Part shown: piece by piece, positions 1-6,675 of the stretch
Layout of the letters: the number at the start of each line of letters is the position of its first letter
How positions within the stretch are numbered: the first letter of the stretch is position 1
The notes under the pieces: model-generated
Told to the model about the DNA's origin: nothing
Seen by the model: the letters and a program-made list of their open reading frames with translations, nothing else
The model's database searches: none
Source: Syncephalastrum monosporum B8922
Lineage: Eukaryota > Mucoromycota > Mucoromycetes > Mucorales > Syncephalastraceae
Direction: 5' to 3'
DNA length: 10,922 nt
Assembly: GCA_000697355.1 (NCBI GenBank)
Contig: JNEN01000786.1
Span: forward strand, 1-10,922
Made by a program: the position numbers and the translations under genes

Positions 1-135
1 AAGGTATTATATTCTAAGTGTTTTATCTACAAGAGGAATGTACCTTTATAAATAAAAATAACTTTCCTAATTTAATAGATTTTATGGAACAAAATTGAAT
101 TTTGTATTGATTATAAAACGAATATTAAAATTAAG

Positions 136-452
136 ATGAATAGTGAAGATATTAAAAAGTTCCTATTAAGTTTAGTACTATATAAAGAAAACTTTTATAA
201 ATATACAGAAGATAATAATAAAATATATAAAATAGATTTAAACAATGAATATAATGATATACTGTAGAAGAAATATATAATGAGATATTAAAAAATAAGG
301 TATTTAATGAAAGTTTTAATGAATATATACTTAAATTTAAAAAATTCATAACTGATATTGGATTTTATAAAGTATACTTAATTGATTATGATATTATATT
401 TATACTGGATGATTTTGTAGATTATAACATAATAATTTTCACTAAAGAATAA
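136..452 (+). pseudogene. Frameshifted AT-rich coding remnant, unknown function
   Basis: Reading from the ATG at 136 gives an open stretch of about 43 codons rich in Lys, Asn, Ile and Tyr, starting MNSEDIKKFLLSL, which hits TAG at 265. A second frame is open from about 258 to TAA at 450-452 and carries the same kind of residues, with charged and hydrophobic positions alternating (for example VEEIYNEILKN). Together they would make a protein of about 105 residues broken by one frameshift near 256-264. I recognise no family or motif. Amino-acid use resembles the transposase at the right edge, so both may belong to the same AT-rich genomic layer. A chance open stretch in AT-rich DNA is possible, since AT-rich DNA is also stop-rich but lysine codons are easily produced. 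Confidence 0.35.
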
Positions 453-664
453 AAAATATATATTTAATTTTTAAACCTTAATAAAGAAATAACATATTGA
501 CAAGACGGATTAAAAAATCTGTTTTTTTTCTAGATATATTTTCCAAATTAAATTTTCTGAAACAAATTTAGAATTTAACTATATTATAACAGGCTAATAA
601 AGTATCACAACCTATCAGAAATTCATACAACTGTTATTGATCCCAAATTATTACTAGGAAATGA
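453..664. other. AT-rich stretch without a gene
   Basis: This stretch is AT-rich and full of stops in all frames. I see no RNA gene, repeat or clear promoter. Its right end marks the sharp change to the GC-richer helicase fragment. Confidence 0.5.
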
Positions 665-1104
665 GCTAGACCTCATATTCCTGCCGAGGCTCGAGAAAAA
701 GACCCAGTGTACTTGTTTCATTCGAACGCAAAAGTTGATGCGAGAAACACGATAGTCCTGCAGTCTATGTCGACCCCTTTTGCCCATTCCGAGGCTTGCG
801 ATGTTGTCTCCGGAGAAGGAACAGTACGCCAGCGGGAGCGTATACTAGACTCGGTTAAGAACAAACCTCTCAAAGATACCCATTCGCTCGCTCGCAACAT
901 CTTTCTCCGTATTGACGCAAAATATACTGTATGATCACCAACAACGCCGACACCGGCGATGGTTTTGTCAACGGTGTTACAGGGCGTTTGCGTTCATCTG
1001 ACTGTGGCACCCACATCAACGATCCGGAAAGGCAGAAACCGCTACGCATATGTGTGGTAAACCATCACCCGTCGGGTCATCTCGTTACCGTTGAGAAAGT
1101 CTAG
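665..1104 (+). pseudogene. PIF1-type helicase fragment of a Helitron/Helentron
   Basis: The frame starting after a TGA at 662-664 reads into a segment typical of the middle of Helitron PIF1-like helicases: DPVYLFHSNAKVDARN, matching the family pattern of a hydrophobic strand followed by TNAEVDxxN. It ends at TGA 934. From 931 a neighbouring frame continues with MITNNADTGDGFVNG, the conserved PIF1/Helitron block usually seen as VMLTxNxDxxxGLVNG, until TAG at 1102. The switch at about 930-933 fits loss of a single base. The N-terminal Rep (HUH) nuclease and the Walker A/B helicase motifs are absent, so this is a truncated piece. Family assignment is solid at the level of PIF1/Helitron helicase. 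No function can remain in this copy. Confidence 0.75.
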
Positions 1105-1772
1105 ATTGGCCTCTATACCCAATCGTAGTATCGGTTGCTATCATGCACTTATTCAACTCCTCCATCGCCGGTTCAATTAACTGCATATGAAACCGTAAAG
1201 AAGTATTCCATACTGCTTCTCTCATCTAATGGCACAGTTCCATATGCAAGCTGCATCTGCCATTGTATATTCAATCACAGGTACACCGTACCTGATGAAA
1301 ATATTTTATTATCTTATTACTGGTTCTTTCTACTCAGCTGGATGAAACATATTTAATTCTATATAAGACGATAGTTAGATAGACATAGTTATCATATCTT
1401 CACTTGATACTCAACTTACCTCAATATAAGTTCAGTCTCACTCACTCTCTTGTTACTTTTTATTTTCTCTACCGCCCATTTTTCTCTCTATATCTCAATA
1501 TGGTGTGGGTTTTTTGGAGTGTGTGGGGTTTTTGGTCTAGGTGACCTGCAAGGCACTTGGTAGGTTCGTGTAGTGTAAGGCTGTTAACCAGAGGGGATAA
1601 TAGTAGCTATATGAGGATAGATACTATTATATGTCGCAATGAGCACCAGCAAAGCTTAAAAATGTGGCTTTGCAAAGAGAAGAGAAGAAAAAGAGTAAAA
1701 CTAAGCTATATGTAAACTAATGGATAAGGAATATGGTACTGCGGAATGGGTTAGAAAATAAGAAAAGGGAAT
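1105..1772. other. Non-coding spacer between the two helicase pieces
   Basis: This stretch separates the two helicase fragments and shows no recognisable coding. One open frame (1135-1356) continues the frame of the upstream fragment after its stops but resembles nothing I know. Features seen: a TATA-like TATATAAG at 1360-1367 followed by a pyrimidine-rich tract (about 1430-1500), then a G/T-rich tract (about 1501-1590), and an inverted repeat with 9-bp arms, ATAATAGTA at 1597-1605 and TACTATTAT at 1622-1630. The TATA-plus-pyrimidine layout could be the promoter core of an old LTR or other insert, but I find no matching ends or target-site duplication. Confidence 0.4.
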
Positions 1773-1952
1773 TGAGAAAAGTAAAAAGACCGATAAAAAA
1801 GTACGATGGTCTGTAAAAAGGTAAAGAGGATGGTAGAAAAGTACGATGGTACGTAGAAAAGTACAAAGGTACGTAAAAAACTAGGAAAGGGGTGAAAAAA
1901 GTAGAAAAGGGGCGAGGAAAGTAAAGAGGTGTGTGAAAAATTAAGAAAAAAG
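1773..1952 (+). repeat. Minisatellite: nine 20-bp tandem units
   Basis: Nine consecutive units of exactly 20 bp can be laid out from 1773 to 1952. A representative unit is GTAGAAAAGTACGATGGTAC (1833-1852); its neighbour at 1853-1872 differs by three bases. Units share a purine-rich AAAA core, a GTA or GTAC step near the middle and G-rich ends. Outer units are more diverged, and 1751-1772 looks like a further degenerate copy. Because 20 is not a multiple of 3, the array does not encode a peptide repeat; the open minus-strand frames across it (Phe/Pro/Leu-rich) are a by-product of purine bias. It ends about 18 bp before the second helicase fragment. Confidence 0.85.
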
Positions 1953-1970
1953 AAAGGAAAAAAATGTGGA

Positions 1971-3075
1971 GTCGGGTTACACACCCTACAATGGCTTGAG
2001 CTCGACGACGCTCGCAGCGGGAGGGAACTGCGCGCCAGGAATTCTCGTTTAATTCAACAAAGACCAGACGTTCAAGACACATGGACCCCTATTTCGCCGA
2101 TCACTGAGATCATATCGCGCCATCAGGCATCGCAACTGCGTGTTTCCCGCACTCAGTTCCCTGTTGTGCCTTGTGAAGCTCTCACGGTGCATAAGTCCCA
2201 AGGGGATACATATCCGGCAGTCGTTGTGGATATCCAGAGACTAAGTCGGCCGCTTCTTTACGTAGTTTGTTCTCGCGCCACATCAGCAGACGGCCTATAC
2301 TTGATTGGAGACAGCTTTCGTTCCCCTCATCCACCTAACACATCTGATCCGATTTGTGCTGAACTCGCGCGGCATGAGACAAGCGGCCTGGCTCCGAAGT
2401 TTGAGAGTCTTCATGCGGAACGGTCACCGGAGGTCCTGCAAGTCATCGCGCACAATGTTCAAAGCTTGCCTGCACATCTTGACCAAATTGTCAACGACCG
2501 CGTGTATCTTACCTCGTCCATATTACTTTTTACCGAGACATGGACACGAGATGGTGACCAGTTAGACATCCCTGGATTTACCAATATTGCCTGTGTCGGT
2601 GTCCCTATTGGTCGTAGGCGGTCAGCAACAGGTGTCTCCTGCTATGTAGCCGATTACTTGCTTCCCGTTCGCGCCGTACATTGTGAAGTAGGGCATGACA
2701 GGGAGTTCGGGAAATCACTAAGCATTGCACACTTTGCTCTGCGAAACCTCCCTGTGGTTGTTGTCTACGTGCCCCCTCACATGCCTCTTAATTGTGTGGT
2801 ACGACTCCTTCAGCCGCTCCTGGACACCATTGACGGAAACATCGTCCTTGCAGGAGATTTCAACATAGATCTCACTGCTACAGATAGCCGTGCCGCCGGG
2901 TTCCTTGATTTTATGGATACCTTATCTTTGTCAACAGTCTTCCCTCGCAATACAAGCACCACTCGCTCCCGGACAAACTTGGACCAGACATACATATACC
3001 AATTTCGAAGTCATTGAAAAGGGTGTGTATTGCTCGCTAACTAGCTACCATGATCCCATCTGGATTCGCTTTTAG
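1971..3075 (+). pseudogene. Helentron-type protein: PIF1 helicase C-terminus fused to EEP endonuclease
   Basis: Homology-like sequence starts near 1971 (VGLHTLQ); the open frame extends a little upstream only because it crosses the purine-rich array. The helicase end is clear: FDD-like WLELDDARSGRELRARN, then the motif with HKSQG (His codon at 2190) and the arginine-finger region CSRATSADGLYLIG (to about 2306). After a linker comes an EEP (apurinic-type) nuclease: IAHNVQSL, the TETW motif near 2535, VYVPPH, and GDFNID at 2853-2870. The frame stops at 3015-3017, but the +1 frame continues with NFEVIEKG and ends SYHDPIW (3043-3063), the His/Asp C-terminal EEP motif, then TAG at 3073. One extra base within about 2988-3000 explains this. 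A helicase with a C-terminal endonuclease is the hallmark of Helentrons (Helitron2). The Rep domain is missing, so the copy is defective. Confidence 0.8.
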
Positions 3076-3194
3076 TTTATTTTTGCATATCATTATCCAT
3101 AAAGACTGAGTGACTGTAGAGCCACAAAAACCATTTGATTATCGATGACTTGGACCAGTTGATTTGAATGTCGCATACTCTCTATGGAGTATAG
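3076..3194. other. Short spacer with a small hairpin
   Basis: No coding is seen. ATACTC at 3175-3180 and GAGTAT at 3187-3192 form a 6-bp stem with a 6-nt loop. Helitrons carry a short hairpin near their 3' end, so this could be terminal sequence of the Helentron, but no definite end motif follows it. Confidence 0.3.
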
Positions 3195-3377
3195 AACGCC
3201 CGGCCGGGGCTGAGATTGGGGGACAGGGGGCTTTGCCCCCGCAAGTGGGGCGGCCCGGCCCGCAGCCACCCGGAAAATGAAGTGCAGGTCGTGATGACAC
3301 GGAGCCGCAGGCGGAGGGGCTCAATCACACCGTAACGGAGTTTGCAGGGACTGGCAAGGAGACGGAGCGAAGCGGTC
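3195..3377. repeat. GC-rich hairpin-forming island
   Basis: The sequence turns abruptly GC-rich and self-complementary. The clearest element is GGGGGC (3226-3231), loop TTT, GCCCCC (3235-3240), a perfect 6-bp stem. Upstream is the palindrome CCCGGCCGGG near 3199-3208, and further stems (GAGCC paired with GGCTC around 3302-3321; GCGA paired with TCGC around 3367-3379) can be drawn. No long ORF with coding character is present. Possible identities are a Helitron/Helentron terminus, a SINE-like element or a structured RNA; the sequence alone does not decide. Confidence 0.45.
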
Positions 3378-3698
3378 GCCCCACTTGTATATAATTATTC
3401 CCTTCTCGCCAGACAACCGCCAAGCTTTAGAAAAATATAAATAGGCGAGAAGTAAAAATAATAAACATTATCTTATCCACCCTCTTCTAATCTTTTCTTC
3501 CCTTTATAATCCACCTGGCCCTGGTGTCGGAATCCTTTTGGCTGTTAAGTACAAGGCCAGGTGGATATGGAGATCAAAAGAGTAGAGGGTGGATAAGATG
3601 ATGTTTTATTCTTGTCACTTCTCGCGTATTTATAATCTTCTGATGTCTTGGCAATTGCCTGCGAGAAGGGGATAAATATATAAAAGGGAAGTTGGGCT
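3378..3698. repeat. Large imperfect foldback (inverted repeat) element
   Basis: The left arm (about 3378-3523) is the imperfect reverse complement of the right arm (about 3552-3698), with a 28-nt centre. Good matches include CTTATCCACCCTC at 3472-3484 against GAGGGTGGATAAG at 3586-3598, CCACCTGGCC at 3511-3520 against GGCCAGGTGG at 3555-3564, and TTCTCGC at 3403-3409 against GCGAGAA at 3661-3667. TATA-like ATATAAATA occurs in the left arm and its complement in the right. Each arm also contains its own short inverted repeat (CTTCTCGCC at 3402-3410 with GGCGAGAAG at 3444-3452). This could be a foldback/MITE-type element or two LTR-like fragments inserted head to head. I see no target-site duplication. 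Confidence 0.7.
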
Positions 3699-3945
3699 AT
3701 GACAATAATCGTCGTAGCCAAGAGGTCGGAGAGAGGAGGGAGAGGTGTACCGGTGCAGTGTCCGTAAAAGGACAGATACTTCTTGGAAGGCCTGTCCAAA
3801 AGGGGATCCATGGCCGTGCGCGGCATTTCCTGTCAACGGGCTCAAAATAGAATGGAGGGAGTTAAACACCCGACACTGGCCTATCAGCCAAAAGGATTAT
3901 GACACATCTAACAAAACTAGAAGCATACACTGCCATGTGTGGATT
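3699..3945. other. Intergenic stretch left of the tRNA gene
   Basis: No gene is supported. A short hairpin with GGGCTATGAC paired to GTCGTAGCC-like sequence lies at about 3693-3720, next to the foldback. Open frames here on either strand are short and show no recognisable domain. The right end contains the RNA polymerase III terminator of the tRNA gene. Confidence 0.5.
3913..3916 (-). terminator. RNA polymerase III terminator of tRNA-Gly
   Basis: A run of four T on the minus strand (AAAA on the plus strand), about 30 nt beyond the tRNA 3' end. Four or more T is the usual pol III stop signal. Confidence 0.55.
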
Positions 3946-4015
3946 GCGCGGACCGGGAATCGAACCCGGGTCATCCGCGTGGCAGGCGGATATTATACCA
4001 CTAAACCATCCGCGC
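3946..4015 (-). tRNA. tRNA-Gly (anticodon GCC)
   Basis: The minus strand folds into a standard cloverleaf of 70 nt: acceptor GCGCGGA pairing with TCCGCGC, an anticodon stem TCCGC/GCGGA around the loop CTGCCAC giving anticodon GCC, and a T-arm with CCGGG/CCCGG around TTCGATT. The internal pol III promoter is intact: A box beginning TGGTTTAGTGG and B box GGTTCGATTCC. No intron is present and CCA is not encoded, as expected for a nuclear eukaryotic gene. It carries glycine to GGC/GGT codons. The 5' end (4015) lies only 4 bp from the start of an LTR at 4020, so its upstream flank has been replaced by retrotransposon sequence. Confidence 0.97.
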
Positions 4016-4019
4016 TTTG

Positions 4020-4662
4020 TGATATTTGATGCGGGGCGTTATGTCTTTTGAGGCCTCTCGTAGGCTACCAAATTTACAACGGAAATACTCTTCTCCGAAG
4101 ATATTATCCAATCATATGCCTTCTCTTTTCCTTCCCTCCATTCCTCTAAAATGTTTATCCGTTCCCCCTTTCCTTTCCTTTTTGTACAACTTGTCACACC
4201 ATCCCCCATCCATTGTTCTCCATTTCGATACCTCTTTTCACTTAGTAGATTTACTAATTCACCTTCCGTTCCTTTCTTCTCCGTCACACCATCACAATAC
4301 TATACAGTATATATGTTCCAATATGGTAATAATAAAAGGGATAATCTTCTTCCCTCTTTCTCTCTTCTTGGAGAAAGACTTTAACTTTATCTTTTTCTTT
4401 ATTCCTTGAAATCTTCTTTTTATTATTTTATTTTATCTTCTTGTATTTCTTGTACATTCATCCCTCTATACAATTTCTATTGTATTTCCTCTTACCTTTT
4501 CTCTTATCTTTTCACCTTTGAGCCTTCGTGGGAGAAAGGAATTCATTCAATTTGGTACATTATCAGCCGTATCCGACGCCTGATCTCTTTCATTGTACCT
4601 GACAACCTATCTACCGTTTCTTTCCAACCATACTTACTACAACCAAGATACCACACGTGACA
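4020..4662 (+). mobile_element. Solo LTR of a Ty3/gypsy-type element
   Basis: It starts TGATATTTGATG and ends CCACACGTGACA, the same kind of ends as the LTR that follows. Shared blocks with that LTR, in the same order: the start with GCGTT and GGCCTCTCGTA (about 4020-4072), the CCAATCA box near 4110, two GTCACACCAT motifs (4193, 4283), TATATAT at 4308-4314, AATAAA at 4331-4336, and a long conserved stretch from CTTCGTGG (4524) to GACGCCTGATC (4575-4585). No gag or primer-binding site follows it; the next LTR begins immediately. Divergence from its neighbour is large, so the two come from different insertions or subfamilies. No clear target-site duplication is visible. Confidence 0.75.
4308..4336 (+). 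promoter_or_regulatory. TATA box and polyadenylation signal of the solo LTR
   Basis: TATATAT at 4308-4314 and AATAAA at 4331-4336, 23 bp apart start to start. The following LTR has the same arrangement, which supports a U3/R core rather than chance AT sequence. Confidence 0.5.
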
Positions 4663-4965
4663 TATTTGACGCTGAGCGTTAATTCCTTTGTGGCCTCTCG
4701 TAAGTCACTTATTTTATGCCTCTTAAACCTTTCTCCGGGCTGATTAGCCAATCACATTGCGTTCCTTTCTGTCACACCTATCATTCTATGTTCATCCAAT
4801 CAAATCATACCTTCCTTTTTCGTCCACTTCTATGTCACACCATCCATCCACCCTTCTAACTACATAAGTACTATCCATTGTTCTCTTCCCTTCCTTTCAT
4901 TTATTGTTCCTAATGTTCCTTCCTTACTTCCGCTCACTATGTTAATTCTCCACCGAGAAACGTTG

Positions 4966-5344
4966 AAAACCAAAGTACAATTAGACCAAAGTAGTTTGTC
5001 ATATTATAAAAAACAACAACAAATACAGCACTTATATTATTCACATTGTAAGTTGTTAAAACTTACGAATGTGCTGGGAATTTTTAAAGGGATAAGTTCC
5101 CTTTGAACTTTTATAAAAAATATCGACTACCAATAATAAAATGATAATTTTATTTACTTGCAACAGGAGATATTTTACATGTGAATAAGAAATATTTTGT
5201 TATTTCATAAATAACTATATTTCTAAAATAATTATTATTTGCAAAATAATGATTATTTTCTTTTTTTGTATTAATTGTAATTTTGAGATATTTATAGATA
5301 ATTAAGATGGATATTAGTAGTACGGTAAGATTATTATTAATTCT
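4966..5344. mobile_element. Candidate AT-rich insert within the LTR, 8-bp flanking repeat
   Basis: This 379-bp stretch is much more AT-rich than the LTR on either side and is flanked by AAACGTTG at both ends (4958-4965 and 5345-5352), as expected for an 8-bp target-site duplication. It has no ORF. Inside are three hairpins: CACATT-GTAAGTT pairing with AACTTAC-AATGTG (5042-5073, one bulged base), AAAGGGA with TCCCTTT (5086-5104), and a 15-bp near-perfect stem at 5225-5239/5245-5259. I could not find good terminal inverted repeats. An 8-bp duplication would suit hAT-type elements, but the class is unproven. Confidence 0.45.
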
Positions 5345-5394
5345 AAACGTTGCTCACCTATCAGTCGCATCATCTAAGTCACCTGCCAGTGCAG

Positions 5395-5425
5395 TATATA
5401 TATTTTTCTGCACATTATGAATAAA
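5395..5425 (+). promoter_or_regulatory. TATA box and polyadenylation signal of the 5' LTR
   Basis: TATATATA at 5395-5402 and AATAAAACAAC from 5420. The spacing of about 25 bp resembles that in the solo LTR (23 bp), marking the likely U3/R transcription start and RNA 3'-processing region. Confidence 0.5.
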
Positions 5426-5603
5426 ACAACTTGTTCTTCCCTTTATTTTATTTTTCTGACCTTCGTGGTAAAAGAGTTCACTTACATTTGGTACTTGATC
5501 AGCCGTACCCGACGCCTGATCCCTATATATTAGTACCGGAACACGACTTATTATATTCATTCAGCCACTTCTTCATCTGTTCAAGACACCACACGTGACA
5601 GAT

Positions 5604-5620
5604 TGGGGCCCGAACCGGGG
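5604..5620 (+). other. Candidate primer-binding site
   Basis: TGGGGCCCGAACCGGGG starts three bases after the LTR end. Position and the initial TGG (complement of tRNA CCA) fit a minus-strand primer-binding site. It does not match the 3' end of the tRNA-Gly in this window, and I cannot assign the primer tRNA. Confidence 0.55.
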
Positions 5621-5719
5621 TTTGAAGAAAAAGTGATTTCAAGCAATACATCTGTCTCTTCAACGACAGGATCACTACCTTCCAAGCAAGAACCTATTAG
5701 CGCTGTTGTGTCTACCTTG

Positions 5720-6675
5720 ATGGCTGAAGAACACGAAGTGAGCCGCGTCTCCTTGGCGCGTTACATGGGGAGCCCTGACAAGTTTTCTGGCGCCATCGGC
5801 CAGAACCCAAATTCCTGGCTTCGCCAGATGGACCGTCTCCGCCGCGGTACTGGTTTCTCGGATCAAGATATGTTGCTCGTAGTCGGCACCCACCTCAAAG
5901 GCCGCACTCTCTCCTGGTGGGAGATGATCGAAGATAATCCGGAAGCTTACGGTGTCACCGACTGGGATTCGTTCAAGATCAAATTCATTTCCAAATTTAC
6001 GTCGCGCGCGCAGCAAGAAGCTTGGTGGAATGACATAGAAACCGCCCGCCAGCAAGAACACGAGACCGTCGAGGACATCGGGGCGCGTCTGCAAGACCTT
6101 TTGCTCTTGGTAGGAATCAATGATATCGTGCTCAAGCAGAGATACTTTTTCCGCGCAATTCACGCCGATGTTGCGTACGCCGTCGAGAAGGATGTGCGCC
6201 AGATAATTGGCAAGAAACGGTCGCGACTGCCCAGCACCTGGAGCAGCTGAATCGCAAGTACAAGGTCGGGACCCCTGCTGCAGTGTCATACGGGAACAAT
6301 TCGACCGGGTGGCGCGCTCCCCCGCTCGCGATTAGTTCGACCAGTGCGTCGGTGTCGCGACCTGTCAAGACGGCAGTTGGCACAATTGTTCCTCAAGATT
6401 CTGTGAGCCAGCAACCCACCATGACGGACTTAGCGGAGGGTATACGCGCCATTCAAATCCATTTGGTGGAGAATGAAAACGTGAAGGACCGCCAAGCTGG
6501 ACCCGCGTCAAGACACCCCCCTGGAGGAAGAAGACCTGGCCTCACCTGCTACGACTGCGGTGAAGAAGGGCATGTGCGTGGCCCTAGATGTCCTCAGTGG
6601 TCGTCAAGACAAGTTGCCACCGGCGGCAATGAACGCTCTCGCCAGGACTCGGGAAATGGAGTAGGGCGGCAGTGA
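5720..6675 (+). pseudogene. gag: Gag polyprotein of the Ty3/gypsy element, frameshifted
   Basis: The first ATG in frame is at 5720 (MAEEHEVSRVSLARYMG). An open frame extends upstream to 5603 but covers the primer-binding site. The capsid-like retrotrans_gag region is clear: NSWLRQMDRL, WWEMIED, DWDSFKIKFISKF and the W-containing segment after it (about residues 35-130). Near 6192-6203 the frame shifts by one lost base; the neighbouring frame continues with DNWQETVATAQHLEQLNRKY through to TGA at 6673-6675. That part carries a zinc knuckle at 6547-6591, CYDCGEEGHVRGPRC, spacing CX2CX4HX5C instead of the usual X4 before the last Cys. Gag forms the retrotransposon particle and binds its RNA. The total would be about 318 residues. 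The single-base break occurs mid-capsid domain, so it is a mutation rather than programmed frameshifting. Confidence 0.85.

Larger units (their letters stand above)
4658..5600 (+). repeat. 5' LTR of the Ty3/gypsy element
   Basis: It begins TGACATATTTGACGC, directly overlapping the last five bases (TGACA) of the solo LTR, and ends CCACACGTGACA at 5600, two to three bases before the primer-binding site. Its U3 has two GTCACACC motifs (4771, 4834), TATATATA at 5395-5402 and AATAAA at 5420-5425. U5 includes the block CTTCGTGG to GACGCCTGATC (5461-5521) shared with the solo LTR. It is about 300 bp longer than the solo LTR, mostly because of an AT-rich insert at 4966-5344. Confidence 0.8.

Noticed and set aside
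1501..1590. G/T-rich tract as telomere-like repeat or G-quadruplex
   Set aside because: There is no regular repeat unit, and the G runs are too uneven for a confident quadruplex.
1717..2082. Minus-strand Phe/Pro/Leu-rich frame that looks like a membrane protein
   Set aside because: It is the complement of the purine-rich 20-bp tandem array; hydrophobicity comes from TTT/TTC codons.
3545..3869. Two overlapping minus-strand frames of 93 and 79 codons
   Set aside because: They cross the right arm of the foldback and show no domain or consistent coding bias.
3745..4029. Plus-strand frame of 94 codons
   Set aside because: It runs through the tRNA gene on the opposite strand, so it is not a protein gene.
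5675..6289. Long minus-strand open frame of 204 codons antisense to gag
   Set aside because: It mirrors the gag coding strand, contains no recognisable motif, and gag on the plus strand has a clear capsid-type domain.
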